Origin: Amborella trichopoda
Lineage: Eukaryota > Streptophyta > Magnoliopsida > Amborellales > Amborellaceae
Assembly (NCBI RefSeq): GCF_000471905.2
Contig: NW_006500353.1
Location: forward strand, 1,381,253 to 1,445,252
Direction of reading: 5' to 3'
DNA: 64,000 nucleotides
Below are positions 1 through 12,041 of the stretch, in pieces. The notes beneath the pieces are model-generated. The model ran no database searches. It worked only from the letters and a program-made list of their open reading frames with translations, and was not told the DNA's origin. A program made the position numbers and the translations under genes. Each line of letters starts with the position of its first letter. Within the stretch, counting starts at the first letter, position 1.

Positions 1-19
1 ATAGCCCCTTTAAAAACTA

Positions 20-330
20 GGGGTGGTTTGTATACGGTTTTAACTTTATACAATCAAAGTAAAGTTCATCTCTAAATTTTATCATAAGATGTAATTTTGG
101 TGTCCAAATTTTTTATGATGGCCTATGATTCTATTTTCATATCTAATTATAAAATTTAAAACTCTAAAAAGAGTTCAAATCAAGTAGATCTATAAACACA
201 TGAAAATATTGAAAATGGACGGTCTAGATAATGTGTTGCAAAATGCATTATTTTTTAGATTTAAAATCGTTTTTTTTTGTTTTCACATATCCATACATCT
301 CGATGTCGAGATGATCATGTAGAGACCCTA
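20..330. repeat. MITE family A, copy 1 (partial)
   Basis: An AT-rich non-coding repeat that recurs at least six times in the window. Shared signatures are a palindromic ATCTCGATGTCGAGATGATC-like core, a block about AGTAGATCTATAAACAcATG, and an outer arm with CAATCAAAGTAAG. Copies face both ways. No protein is encoded. It is called a MITE because the better copy at 7052-7437 has matching inverted ends. Confidence 0.55.
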
Positions 331-399
331 TTTTTGGAATTGAGATTCTTTTTGGAATTTTGAATCTCAAAGTATAAAAAATGAGCCTTAGACAAGCCT

Positions 400-1285
400 T
401 TTAAACCATAAGAACCACGTTAGCCTAGTAGACCATAGGACACACTAAACCATAGTCATTCCGATACCATAGTCCAGCGTAGAATGCCCAAAAAATTCTA
501 TCATCACAATCACACTCCCAAAGAAATCTAAGACAACTGGGTCGGTTACCCATCGCACTTGAACTTGGGGTGCATCGTACATGCAATCTGCATTGTGTGG
601 CGCAAACAACTGTCAATTTCTGATTGGTGTAAGTAATAGCTTCACGCATTTCTAGGGCACCTTTGCCTATAAAATCTTTGTTTTTTGACCTCCCAAGGGG
701 AGAGCACTGCATATTCCTTACAAACCCTAATTTCCTCTCTCCATCCAAACCCTAACCCCGAGCAACCTTAGTTTTCAGCAACCACAGCCAACAATCACAA
801 AGATAAATAACCTCCTCTTTTTCACTACCTAAAGTATTAAGCTTTTGAGGCTCTAGACTCATCATCAAGCTAGTCCATTTAAATATCATATTCAATTATT
901 CATTTCTTTAAAAAAAATTCATTCAATTAATTAAGTTCTGATCAGGGCCTCTACTGTGGGTGTCGGCCGCAAAGCCTTACCCAGTTCGTAAGTTCTTTTC
1001 CTTTTGTTTTATTTTGAATTTTATTTCGATTTTATCATTTTATTAGATCTCATTTCATTTTCTGGAACCTTTTGTTATATTTTTCTTACTTTAAAGCTAT
1101 TTACAAGCCAACCTAGCCGATGATCTAAAAAGGGTTGGATCTCTAATGTGAGATCGGATAACCTTTGGATCATATTTTGATTGGACCCTAATCTACCGGA
1201 TTGCGATTAAGTAGTGAAGTACAAAATTTTGCTGCCGATCTTGTCTGAGATCGGTCTCGAATGGATTGTACAAAGATTTATTAGA
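400..1285. other. intergenic, no gene recognised
   Basis: A TATAAAAT-like box lies near 668, followed by a pyrimidine-rich stretch (about 700-790) that could be a leader or an LTR U3/R region. No matching second LTR and no coding exon was found. The 107-codon open frame on the minus strand (425-748) has no recognisable motif. Confidence 0.3.
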
Positions 1286-1289
1286 AGGT

Positions 1290-1880
1290 TTTTGAACATC
1301 AAAATAATGTTTTTAATGGATTTTTGAGTTTCACCCTAATTCTACATTTTAAGGTTGTAACCTTATATAACTTTTCCCTTTTAGAAAATATCTCTTTGTT
1401 TTTTTAGGGTGTGGTTTGCCTGAAGGTACAACTTTAAACTTTAAACAATCAAAGTAAGACAACAACTCCAAACTTTACTATAAGATGCAATTTTAGTATT
1501 GAAATTTTTTTAGGAGCGTATGAGAAAAGTTTATATAAAGTTACAACTTTAAACTATAGAATTAGGGCGAACCTAAAAAATCCATCGAAAATGGTGTTTT
1601 GATGTTGAAAAACCCTCTAATTGATCATCTCGATATTGAGATATATGGGGAAAAAAAATTCGAATCTCAAGAACAGTGCATCTTGCACCACATTATTTGG
1701 ACCTTTCATTTTCAAATTTTCATGTGTTTATAGATTTACTTATTTTGAAATACATTTTAAAATTTTAAATTTTATAATTAAAGATAAAAATAAATTCTCA
1801 TATCATCATAAAAATTTAAGATAAAATTTAGATGTGCACCTTAGTTTGATTATTTAAGTTGCAGCCTCACACAACGACCT
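1290..1880. repeat. MITE family A, fragments plus copy 2
   Basis: The best copy runs about 1523-1880. It starts with an arm like GTTTATATAAAGTTACAACT, has the core near 1626, and ends with a CACCTTAGTTTGATTATTTA arm. The 1290-1520 stretch holds truncated pieces of the same family in both directions, including an inverted arm near 1350-1380, so several insertions or rearrangements have piled up here. Confidence 0.6.
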
Positions 1881-2019
1881 CTTTGAGGAAATTTCCCATT
1901 AAACAAAGATAATTATGACTCAAGTCGAGACATAAAAGACTACGATAGCCTTTTCATGAAGATTTTCAAAACCCTATTTGTGCCCACATTCTCGAAGCTC
2001 GGATCCGGATTACTCTTGT

Positions 2020-2028
2020 TTATATAAA
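2020..2028 (+). promoter_or_regulatory. TATA box of a probable plant promoter
   Basis: TTATATAAA sits about 30 bp before the start of a CT-rich, leader-like stretch. That spacing suits a plant RNA polymerase II promoter. No other window position combines a TATA box, a CT-rich leader and a strong splice donor this well. The nearest downstream gene on this strand is the CCCH zinc-finger gene. Confidence 0.45.
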
Positions 2029-2049
2029 CGGGGTGCGAAGAGCCCAGCG

Positions 2050-2209
2050 TTTCAAATTCCGAAACTATTTTCCTCTCTCTCTCTCGTTTTATTCTAAGTT
2101 TTCTTGGTCATAATCTTCTTGGAAGGAGGGTTTCTCTCTGCATTTGAGACGGATTCTTTCTCTCTCTATTGTCTGCGCGGTAGTTGGCTGGTTTCTCTTT
2201 CATCACGAG
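2050..2209 (+). other. candidate non-coding first exon (5' leader)
   Basis: A CT-rich stretch of about 160 bp after the TATA box, without an ATG, ends CACGAG before GTGAG, a strong splice-donor match. The following DNA is T-rich and intron-like. It may be the leader of the CCCH gene whose first visible coding exon is at 16431, but 14 kb separates them and no junction is proven. It could instead belong to the decayed coding stretch at 3.96-5.5 kb. Confidence 0.4.
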
Positions 2210-3958
2210 GTGAGTTTTTTCTCCTTTTCCTTTTTAGATCCATTTGATTTAGTGCCTGAGTTTTTGTTCCTTTCTCTTTTATTATGGGGATTTGTCTTTC
2301 ATCTTTGGGTTCGTTTTTGAATTGTTATGCTCTTTTTAGGTTTGTTTTGCGTTAATAAGAATCAAGTAAGACGGACATTACAGCTAGTTTATGATGAGAT
2401 TTTCCTTTTTTTTTTTTGGGATAAGTTGATGTTAGGGTTTCGTCAAAATTTTATTTATGGCATGTTTTTTAATTTAGTTGTCTTCTTGTGCTTATCCTTT
2501 TTTGATTTTTTGATTTTTATTTTTTATTTGGTGAATCTGTATCATGCTTCTTTCGTACAGATAAATCTTATTCACTCTGTTAAGTTTCCAAGCATGTAGA
2601 GCTTAATGTAGGACTATATGTTTCCATACCAATTAGCCGAAAGAAGGTCGACATGTTACCTGTGATTGATTGTCTTTGCTCTGTGCTTTGTTATTAAACT
2701 TATATCCATGCGTAAATCTTTTCAATGGTGAATGGTTGCTTGAACTGATCCATTCATTGAAATCATCTGAAACATCATGCTTTGAATTGAGGTTTTCCTT
2801 GGTATTTTCTTGTTATTATTATTTGGGATGATTTTCCCACTAGTTTCCCCATCTTACCTCTCTTTCCCTGTTTGTCCTTTGATTGGAAGGAATTAGTTTG
2901 CTAAGTTTGGTTTCAGGTTAGAACTTCGCAACAATCGTCCTTTGAGAGACTGCTTTGCTATGCCTTGGTAGTTGGACGATCCTTGTAACTCTCAATTGGA
3001 AATGCCTTTCCCATTACTTTCCCCCTTTTGCTCACCTGCTGTCTTTTTGGTTTTCTCGCTCTCTCACTTTCTATGCTCTGTTGTTTGGTGGAAAGCATGC
3101 CTTGTATACTCTTTTATGAAGCACCAAAAGTACGATTCGTTGATTTGTGGTTGATGCTTGTTCTGTACTAAATTACTGATATAAGGAATTAGTTGGCATA
3201 GATTCCTAGTGTAGCCACCATGAATCATACTGGAAGTCTATCTGGTTTCCAAGTACCATAGCCTGAATTTGTATAACCTATGTCAGCATATTTTTTGAGC
3301 CTATTACCCATGTCAGCTTTTGTTGGCTGTTTCGATTATCTGCCCATAGTTCTGGGAAGGGTAGTCATTTCTGAATGCCCTTAGTTTTTGTTAATTTAAG
3401 CTGGTGAGGTCTGATGATCTTTGGCCATTTAGACTCTTTTTAAAATGCTCTTGTAGAAATCCATTTGGTTAAACCAAAATTTTGGCTGGAACTTAGAATA
3501 GCCTAGAATGTTTATTTTCTTGATACATATTTGCTGTGCAAAGCAACTTCCAGTTGCTATTGACTGCAACTACTGGCATGCTAATTGAGGGCCTTCATCC
3601 CCTTGCTTATTTGGTCAGAAGTATGGTCTTTTTAGGGGCTTCATTATCTGGAAATTGTCGTTCTTCCTGCCTTCATATTTTATTTTTTAAGTTCTCTTGT
3701 GTTCTAGACGCCTGGAATCTTTTTTGAGTACTATTCTCTTTTTCTAGTGTTCATTTACATCTTGCTTTTTTCAATAATAAATCTTGGCTGTAGGGTAACA
3801 TACTCCATTGTTATGTGAGGATTTGTTTCTTTAGATTCCGTTGGAATCTAAGTTAAATCGTATTGGTGCATAGAATGGTGTCTACTTCTATACTTTAATG
3901 TTTTACATTACTTTTTATTAATTTTAATTATTAACAGTTTCTCTTTTTCTTCACAAGA
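2210..3958 (+). other. T-rich intron-like stretch, no gene
   Basis: The DNA is T-rich with only short open frames and no recognisable protein. It follows a strong donor at 2210 and ends at an acceptor-like CTTCACAAGAG at about 3950-3960. It is best read as an intron of whatever transcript starts near 2050. Confidence 0.35.
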
Positions 3959-3960
3959 GG

Positions 3961-4218
3961 GCTCTTGAAGAAATAGGTGGCAGTGTAGGCATGGAGCATG
4001 AGACCTCCCTCAATGTCAATAAGAGCCAAAAACAATTATAATATCGTTATTGATGGTTTTGTGAAGCTTTGAATCATGTGAAACATCCTCTCTTGAAAGC
4101 TACTTGTCGGTGGCCATTTGAAAAAGTAGATGACTGTGGATGTTCCTTGCACTATGTTTCACGTGCAACGAGAAATGATATTGAAATTGAATTCAATAAA
4201 TGTGAAGGACATGAATAA
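3961..4218 (+). pseudogene. unrecognised decayed coding exon
   Basis: One reading frame over 83 codons looks protein-like rather than random: ALEEIGGSVGMEHETSLNV near the start, then ALNHVKHPLLKATCRWPFEK and SRATRNDIEIEFNKC. Two in-frame stops lie at about 4039 and 4051. An acceptor-like site precedes it. I do not recognise the family. It may be a lost exon of an old gene or part of a processed copy. A SINE-like insertion follows at 4264, then another protein-like stretch. Confidence 0.35.
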
Positions 4219-4261
4219 TGAAGCAGATCATTCATAAAGAAACAGCTTCTAAACAAAGAAT

Positions 4262-4366
4262 ATAGGCTGGGGTGGAATGGTTGAGGTGTTGCTTGTTGGG
4301 GATTGCAACACCACATTCCTAGTTTGAATCCTACCCCTGAACCACATGGGAAAAAAAAGAAAGAAT
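4262..4366 (+). repeat. tRNA-derived SINE-like insertion
   Basis: A short unit starts GGCTGGGGTGGAATGG (A-box-like region). It carries AGTTTGAATCC, which resembles the tRNA B box GGTTCGAATCC, and ends in an A-rich tail (about 4348-4362). AAAGAAT is found on both sides, a possible target duplication. It sits inside the decayed coding stretch and so is younger than it. Confidence 0.5.
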
Positions 4367-4470
4367 CTACTGTTAAACAGCCCTTATACTGTGCTTGAAG
4401 ATGGAGAAATTGTTGTTGTCGGCGGAAGGGGTACACAAGTGGTTGACTTAGTTGACATACTTCTGGGCAT
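4366..4470 (+). pseudogene. second part of the unrecognised coding relic
   Basis: An open stretch of about 33 codons reads NSPYTVLEDGEIVVVGGRG and then TQVVDLVDILLGMR. It ends at ATGAG followed by GTGAG, a good splice donor at about 4471. The composition is convincingly protein-like, but I do not recognise the family. Whether it shares a transcript with 3961-4218 is not shown by the sequence. Confidence 0.35.
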
Positions 4471-5277
4471 GAGGTGAGATATTATTACTGGCTGGCTGAA
4501 GATCAAAGCCTCAAAGGAACAGAAACTGAAGCCAAATTAACAATGGGATAATGTCACACAAAAGTATCAAACATGTAAGCCGTGTGCTCATAACAATCCT
4601 TATTAAGGCTCCAGCCAGTTTTGAAGACTCATATGAAGTTATGAACTATGGAACCCCATAGCTTTCTAAATGGCTGGAATGAAGTGCAATATCATAGTCT
4701 AGCATCTATGTTTGCCTCCTACTTATGAACTATTTAATTAGCTCTTAAGCACACATACCTTACAAATGTCCAAACATTTTGAGGGCATCATGGATTGAGA
4801 TTGATTTTTTGTTTAAACAAGTGTAAGGAGTAATCACAAGGAAGGGAAAATGGATGGGTTGGTGGAGTTGTTTGCTTTGACAAGTGAGAAATGCATGGAA
4901 TAAGGGGAACGAGCTAGTGCAGATTAAAGGAATGGTGCAGGACTTCGGTGATTTGCCCAATTTGTATCTTATGCAATAATTTATTTTTAAATTCTCATGT
5001 TGTTTTAATTGGGTACAAGGGCACCTCTTTTAAAAGTTATAGATTCTACAAGTTGGCTTGTAAGTATGAAAACTTGACAGTTGAAAACCACTAGTGGAGG
5101 GCGATGGATTACGAGGAACCCACATGTTCCTCTTGTAAGGAGAGGTGGAATTAGTGTACCATATTTTATACAATTTAATTTAGCCAAAAGAATTGGACCA
5201 GTTATTATTATCGTATAGTTATTATCGTATTTACTATATCATAGGCAATGCCTAATAACTTTTTTCTTTCCTTGCAG

Positions 5278-5533
5278 GTACGAATCATGGGGTTGAAAAA
5301 TGGGGTCTGCCCTTATGGTTGTAATTTGGCATTTATGGACGGGAAGAAACCGTTACAATTTAGAGAAGCTAGCATGAATATAGACAGTTGAGATAATAAA
5401 TTAAGTCGTGGTAGCGTTTTTGGCAATGGCACTCAATGGCATCATGGAAGATGTGAAAGCCAGAGGCCTGGAGCTCATGGTTAAAATGATACGGGTTTCG
5501 AAGATATAGATCCCACAGGACAAATCAACCTTG
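5278..5533 (+). pseudogene. possible relic 5' exon of the CCCH gene
   Basis: CTTTCCTTGCAG is a strong acceptor ending at 5277. An ATG lies at 5287, and the stretch ends CTTG before GTAAATG, a donor-like site. The frame from that ATG has two in-frame stops (near 5389 and 5482) but otherwise reads like protein. It leaves one base at the donor. The exon at 16431 needs exactly one base to complete its first codon, and the join would give Glu. The phase match alone has a one-in-three chance of being luck. It may be a decayed or skipped exon, or unrelated. Confidence 0.25.
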
Positions 5534-6465
5534 GTAAATGCATGCTCTTAGGTCCGCTTCAATAGGGCCATCAATGTTGGGACTGGATTAGGTGATTCAT
5601 GGTCAGGACGGGTGGCGACAACATGACTCACGAGTAGCCTTCTACTGGTAGACGCCCCTAATTCAATGCATGCTCAAGCTAATTGAGCGGCCCATGAGCG
5701 AGTGACGAAGGAAGAAGTACCATGAACAAGGCCAAGTTCAAAGTATGATCTTTATGGCTTCTTGCGACCTGCACAAAATGCTCATACATACCTTTAGAGG
5801 CTGAGAGTTTGAAATAGCGGGGTTATACGTTTTCAGGGAAGTTCCGGTTCTCACTTTGCCTGACTTCTTAGGAAGTCAAAGTGGGAAGGTGGAATAGAGA
5901 ACCGTTTCAGTTCCTTCTCTTTGACTTCGGCACTTGAGCTTCACTCACTTATTTAGGGCCTTTCAACTTGGGATACAACCTATATTGATTTGGTTCTCAC
6001 CTCCACCATGATTGTTGGTGCTATATTTTGAATGGAAGCTTCCAAGGAAACCTAGAGGGTCAGCCCAACCATGGTTTTGTGTAGTTAAGCTGGTTGTGCA
6101 CGTCCTTTGCTCTCTTCATCATTAGAGTGCCGCACTAGAGACCTTGCCTGAAATGGGCTCATCTCTCCACTTGAGGACCACTTCTTATTTTGAAGCATGC
6201 AAGATCTATTTTTGTTATGGGGGTGAGCACTTCGGATTCTGTTGACTCATGATTGAAATGTTGTTTAGATGCTTTATAGGCTCCTTAGGTTTGAAGGTTG
6301 CCTATTATTAATCGGAGTGTGTCTTTATGCTGTAGCTTTCTGCATAGTTAGACTTCGAATGATGTTAAAGGCGTCTCCTGTGTCATGGAGATTCTATGGG
6401 GATTTCCGAAGATCTTCAAGGTTTTGAATGCCATATGGAGATAGGATTAACTCATGTTGTGGGGA
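5534..6465. other. no gene recognised; one hairpin
   Basis: Short open frames only. At 5852-5883 an interrupted inverted repeat pairs CACTTTG/GACTTC with GAAGTC/CAAAGTG around a four-base loop. Its setting gives no hint of function. Confidence 0.3.
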
Positions 6466-6469
6466 TTAT

Positions 6470-6715
6470 AGATGTTGAAAACGCGTATGATTTTAAATCG
6501 TTTTAGGAATCAAAATCATGGAATCATGCGTGGGCAGATGATTCCTATAATCAGAATCACCTTCTGTGCAATGCATATCACATGAAGTGGGGTTTCTATT
6601 ATTTGGGAATCACTCTCGATTCCGATAGGAATTGAGATTCCTACCTTGTTGGAATTACGGTCCCATCAACTTGGAATCGAGATTCCTAAGTTACGAGAAT
6701 TGTGAAGCAAACCAC
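6470..6715. repeat. degenerate GGAATC/GATTCC array 1
   Basis: A stretch of about 250 bp where GGAATC-GAGATTCC-like half-palindromes recur every 20-30 bp with degenerate spacers. Similar arrays lie near 7600-7860, 15430-15790, 24770-25150 and 26810-27115. No protein is encoded. The arrays could be subterminal repeats of a DNA transposon or a degenerate minisatellite. Confidence 0.5.
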
Positions 6716-7051
6716 TTTGAACTCATATGGAAATTATCAAGAAGAGTTCCAAATGGCAAAAGATTTAACGTTTTAGATTATCTATAAGCAATAATTTCTT
6801 AGTATTGGACTGTATATATTAGGTACACTTACCCATGGCCCCCTATTATTGGAATTGGTATCTTTGACAATGCTCCCTAACATTGGGTCGATGTTATTAA
6901 TATATACACTTACCCATGGCGTGCCTTTTATCACAGTTCTCCACAAGTATTAGAAACAAGGTCAAGTACCCTTAATTAATACTTCCGTTGAGTTTTTACA
7001 TCCTTGGAGAACAAAGAAAATAAAATTACTTTGTTTATTAATAAAATAAGG

Positions 7052-7437
7052 AAAAAGTTTATATAGAGCCGAGGCTCTAAACTATCAAATTAGAGCCCAC
7101 CTAAAAAATTTCACTAGAAGAGGGTTTTTGGATGCCCAAATATCCTCTAATTGATCATCTCGACATCAAGATGCATAGACATGAGAAAAAAATGGATTTC
7201 AAGTTTTGGAAATAGTGAATCTTGTAATGCATTTTTGGACTGTCAATTTTCAAGATTATCAAGTTTTCATGGATCTGCTCACACTATTTTTGAAGCTTTA
7301 AATTTTATAATTAAATATGAAAATATATTTTAAGGCTATCACAAAGATTTCCAGTATTGAAACCATTTTTCTCTACACTATTTGAAGGTGCACCTTACTT
7401 TGATTGTTTAGAGCCTCAACTCTATACATACCGATCC
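7052..7437. mobile_element. MITE family A, best copy
   Basis: About 386 bp with inverted ends of roughly 40 bp. The left end contains TATATAGAGCCGAGGCTC and the right end, reversed, TATAGAGTTGAGGCTC. The core ATCTCGACATCAAGATG lies near 7157. It has no coding capacity. This copy defines the family ends; the other copies are partial or rearranged. The superfamily cannot be assigned without clear target duplications. Confidence 0.65.
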
Positions 7438-7439
7438 CA

Positions 7440-9345
7440 TAAAATAATAGTGTATTTTTTTTTTAAAAATAAGACATTTATTAAAAATTCTTGAAATTTA
7501 GGAATGGTGTAAATTAGAGTTTATTGACACCCATATTGTTTTAGATACCTGTAGTATATTAATCATTAGTTTAAATAACAAAAACTGCCAAATATTTTTT
7601 TTGAATTCCTAGCACTCACTAAATTTTGGCTGTGGATCTAGATTCCAGATATCTTTGATTGTTATTCCTAAAAATGGGAAACGAGGTTGCGTATTGGTTG
7701 AATCAAGTTCATGTGCACATATGAATCGTAAAATTTGGAGAAGTAGAATCTAGATTTCAAAGACTTCTAAACAAGATTAAGAAATTGTGGAATCGTGATT
7801 CTTAACTTCCAGGAGTTCGGATTTGTAGTGATACCTAGGGTGGACGATTCTGGTAAATGAGGATACCATTTTTGTCTTAGATAATTAAATATCTCAATGC
7901 TTGCAAGGATAGGTTTGGGCCTTTGAAATTCTTACCACGACGAAAAGAGCTATGGTGTTGTTTCATGCAATTGTTTTGCGCATAATAGTTCTCATGAAAA
8001 TTGTAATGATTACAATTACATAAAATTAGTCTTTTTCTCATTTTTCTTGCTGTTGTTATTGCAGTCTATTGGATTCTATGAAGTCTAGGGATGTGATATC
8101 TTGCCTTACAACCAATAGCCAATCTCATCTCAAGCTAATTAATTTGCTTGTGATGATGATGAGATGCGTACCTAATCATAAAACATTAAGATAAATAAGA
8201 ACCACTTGAAGCAGCAAACTTGGAATAGTGATGAGACTGTGTCATTGGAGTGATAAAGAAGATTACCCTCTTTGATCTAACTCCTAAGATATGATATATT
8301 CAAAAGAACAACATAGATATAGAGTCGCAGAGCCAATCCATGAGGTACGGAACTTCGTTTGAGAGTTTGTGTGGAAGAACAATTAATTGTGGATTGTGAA
8401 GGGGCAAGAGGTTGCTATCTACAATTTTGCAAATTGGCAATGACAAGATCCGCATATGAACATTTACAATATATTCAAATTTCGTTTTTTTGAGATTGTT
8501 AATCAGAATGACAAGAGTGTATCTTTAAATTGGTGTCAGACAAATGATATTATCATAGTTTTTTAAGGTACCTTTAATTGTATTACTATAAAATTGTTGC
8601 ATGAAAGCATTCCCAATATATAAATGGGAATGTATACTATGAGACGATCTATTTTTGGTACAAGAAGTTCACAATCATCTCTATCCATTAGACTTGAAAT
8701 TTGCACATTAAGAACAATGTACAAAGTTTGAGAAATTTTTTATTGAGCTTTGTGCGTAATCTATGGCACACCCTTACCCATTGTATTTCACATTTGATGG
8801 CTAGGAATAAGTGTGACCTCCTTGTGTCAAAAGTAAAATGTCTGTCTTATACTTTATATAATTATACGAAAAAGCTAACAATAGGTTTTTACCTAAAAGG
8901 AATAGTAGTTTAGGTTATGTTTCTAGTTGTCAGAAAAATTCTTTCTCACATAGCATGCAAAAAGCACTATTTCTATCGTTCAGATTGCCGTGTCTCGAAT
9001 ATATCCAAGTTAGATCTTTGTTACTTGATGAAAAAGTCCAAAAAAATTAGGAAGAAATGAAATGCACCAAAAATAATGATCCGATGTTTGGACACAAAAC
9101 TCCAATTTGAAAGAGATTTCAATTTCTAGGATTTAATCTCTGAGGCCTTGGATCTCAAATACTTGTCTAATCTTCACCATAGAACCTTCAAAATGAAACT
9201 CAAAAACAATATCAAACAATCCACCAAGATTCAAGAGCAAACTCCAAATTTTTTCAGAAATTTTGGAAGCATAAATCTCTCTCTCTCTCTCTCTCTGCAT
9301 TTGATAACTATTAGACACACATATGCGCCCCGTAAAAGCCACCGT
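7440..9345. other. non-genic DNA
   Basis: No coding exon was recognised. Part of 7600-7860 resembles the GGAATC/GATTCC arrays. A CT microsatellite lies at 9276-9297. Low-level similarity to MITE family A can be seen around 8900-9100. Confidence 0.3.
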
Positions 9346-9500
9346 AAAATGTTGTTCTGATACTAGAAAACCCTCCCATTGATCATCTTGACCTGAGATG
9401 TATGGTTATGAAAAAAAGAGATTTCAAGTCCTAAAAATAATATATCTTGTAACACGTTCTTTGGGCCATTCATTTTCAATATTTCCTGCTGCGGAACTAC
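9346..9500. repeat. MITE family A, fragment
   Basis: Carries the CTCCCATTGATCATCTTGAC core and the downstream TTTCAAGT/ATCTTGTAA blocks of family A, but without clear ends. Confidence 0.45.
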
Positions 9501-9504
9501 CATC

Positions 9505-11330
9505 AAAGAAAGTTTAAATCACGTGCATATTAAATAACAAAAGTACCCCTTGCCCTTACTAAAATTCCAATGGTGTCATTATCTAATGACAAAGGAGCCT
9601 GTATAAAGGAGGATGCCATGGGAGAAAAGAAATATTGGCATTTGTATGAAGACACTGTCACTCTCTTTAACATTTCAGGGTGTGAAAACGGAGGAGGTAA
9701 TCAACTACCTGATGTTCAGTATACTTATGCCTGGTTATCTTGTGCTCATTTTTGCCATTATTTAGTCTTTTTGGGTCTTTCAACACTTAGCTCTGTACTC
9801 CTTGGTCAATGGAAGACTTCAATGGATGTGAAGATCGGGTGTGAGAGTACACTTTTGAGAGTATGCTCTTTGGCCATTCCTCAGGCATTTGGAATTGAAA
9901 AGAACAATATGATTTTCAAACTATCCCTAGGTAGGTTGAAAAAAGGAGCATTTCTTCTTGTTCCGAAATTATGAACTAGCCATAGTTTATATGCAATAGC
10001 TATTGGTATTGCTAATTCTTCTATGAACTAGCCATGATATATATATGCAATAGCTGTTGATATTAGTTAAGGATAGATATTATTTGCTCTCATATTCAAA
10101 ACTAAACTGCATTCATGGGAAACCATAGGTATTTTCAAACTTCCTTGGGGGAAATTGTAAATTTATAAGTTTTCTGCTTTACCCCCGGCCTTTAAACTAG
10201 AATTTGGTCAAGTAATCCTCTCTAATCTTCCAAACTTAGAATCTATAATTCATTTACTTAGAGTTCCTTGAGTTTCATTAAAGTAAAAAGCAATGACAAG
10301 AGCTAAGCTGCTGAAAATTTTCAAACTCTATGAGATATATAAGGTTGCTGGAGACTACGGCTGGTGTCTGCAAATCTGCTCTCAAAGTAGGCCTGTCTTG
10401 ACTTCTAGTTTTCTTTTGACAGCTATTTCTCTGCAATATACCAAATATAATAATGCTGCACTCAGCACAATCATTTTCTAAGTTTACCTTTTGCATATTA
10501 ATTACAATATCATTGATGTAAAGTACGCTTGGGATTTTGTTTTGTAAATCTGTTGTTCAATATCCTTAACAGTCTTAAGACCATACTAGGGCTTTCGACT
10601 GATGAGGAATGAGCTCTTGTCTCTATGCATGTATGATTGGTTCAGCTTTGCAATTATCTATATGTATTGTATTTCTTTATGTGTTTGTAAAATATGTATC
10701 TTTCAATTGTTCATGTTAAGTTTCATCAACATTTGGTTTGTAAATTGTAGAATGGGCTATTATTAAAGGATGCACATGCTATAGTAAATTACAAATGCTA
10801 AATATGATGAGAAGCATGCTTATTTTTTTATTTAATGGTATAACCATGTTTCTCAGGTCTTCGATTGTGTTGCCTATCACGAGAAAGGACTTTTTCTTTA
10901 TAGGTGATGGATATGTATGTGTTTCATCAGCTTAGCAACTCATCCCTTTGTTTGGAAGAAGTACAGGGAACACTAGACAAATGCGAATTCTGCTAGGAGA
11001 ATGGAGGAGGATTCGGTAGCTCTAGACATAAAAGAAACGAATCTTCAACTTTCTGAGTCTTTGGAGAGAAATGGTGGGTTCCTCTTACAACAATCTTTGA
11101 GCAATACATTCTTATGTGCACACACATATGCATACACACATACCTCACGAGCATGTAGAGTGTAGACATGCATGCAGGCTCCCATGCATATGGAATAAAC
11201 ACAAAATTCTGTAGCAATTTCCCTAACGTGGATCGCTGGTGATCTCAACCGTTCGATCTTGATCAAATGATTGATTGCATACATTTTTTGAATTTTAATA
11301 TTTTTTAGAAATCCAATTGAGCTGAAGTTT
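9505..11330. other. no gene recognised
   Basis: The longest open frame, 134 codons at 9570-9974 on the + strand, has no recognisable domain or homologue that I can name. A splice-donor-like AGGGTGTG lies inside it. It could be an exon or chance. The rest holds only short frames and AT-rich DNA. Confidence 0.25.
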
Positions 11331-11339
11331 AGGGTGCTT

Positions 11340-11486
11340 ACACTTCAAAATAGGGCACACTTGATAAAAATATAAAAAACTAGTTGCAGTAATTAAAAAT
11401 AACCAAAATACCATTGGAAGTTTCAAGGTATTTTGGTCAGTAATGCCTTTTTACTAATTTATCAGGTGCACCATATTTTGAAGTGT
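11340..11486. mobile_element. foldback (inverted-repeat) MITE
   Basis: Two arms of about 29 bp are near-perfect inverted copies: CACTTCAAAATAGGGCACAC on the left, and TATTTTGAAGTGT preceded by ATCAGGTGCACC on the right. A second, inner inverted pair is ACCAAAATACC and GGTATTTTGGT. The inner pair is shared with the longer element at 41158-41640, so they are relatives. Total length is uncertain; flanks to about 11230 may belong. Confidence 0.55.
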
Positions 11487-11905
11487 GGATGCCTCGATTT
11501 TCAGTTTAATAAACTTAGAAAAAAGATCAGAAATAATGAAACAAAATGCTTGTTTCAACTCCAAGATCTAAACAAAGCGACAATGGTAGAAACCTTGAAT
11601 AGTAGAGGAAGTATAATGCCTGCGGGGGAACATACTTCGATTTTTCTTGGAGAATTGGAGGGTTTCTTAGTTTTGAACTACTTCTTTCCATGTACTTACT
11701 GGTAGTAATATAAAGAAACGCTCAACTTTACCATTCTTTGCCAATGATCAAATGTCTCTGTCTTGCGAGGCTGTGCATAACTTGTCCTAATTCCTAAGTT
11801 TGTTATTTTTATCTTGTTTTTGTTTTATTTTTGCATTCCTTGGTATGAATGTGCCCAAGTGCCAAAAAGAGTTTGCCATTCCTTCTACAATTGTACTTAT
11901 TAAAA

Positions 11906-12041
11906 AGTGTCGTAACCTGGTGCTTGTCCCGCCTATGCAGGGTCTTGAGAGGGTGAGCTGGAAACGGTCCTAACCTTTGGTGGCCGCTCTTTGGACTCGA
12001 ACCACCCGAGCCTTTTATCATCACACCAAGTGACGGCCCCT
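11906..12041 (-). repeat. tRNA-derived SINE with target-site duplications
   Basis: On the minus strand the unit starts GGGGCCGTCACTTGGTG, has a perfect tRNA B box (GGTTCGAGTCC) about 40 bp in, and ends TTACGACAC plus a T run. It is bounded by 20 bp direct repeats at 11886-11905 and 12042-12061 (TACAATTGTACT-ATTAAAA type) that differ at one base. The length (136 bp), the B box, the T-rich 3' end and the long target duplication fit a plant SINE resembling the Au class. This is a recent insertion judged by its duplication. Confidence 0.8.

Noticed and set aside
425-748. 107-codon open frame on the minus strand
   Set aside because: No motif recognised; it overlaps a possible LTR-like or promoter-like stretch.
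9570-9974. 134-codon open frame on the + strand
   Set aside because: No recognisable family, no clear promoter or splice context; kept only as part of a non-genic stretch.
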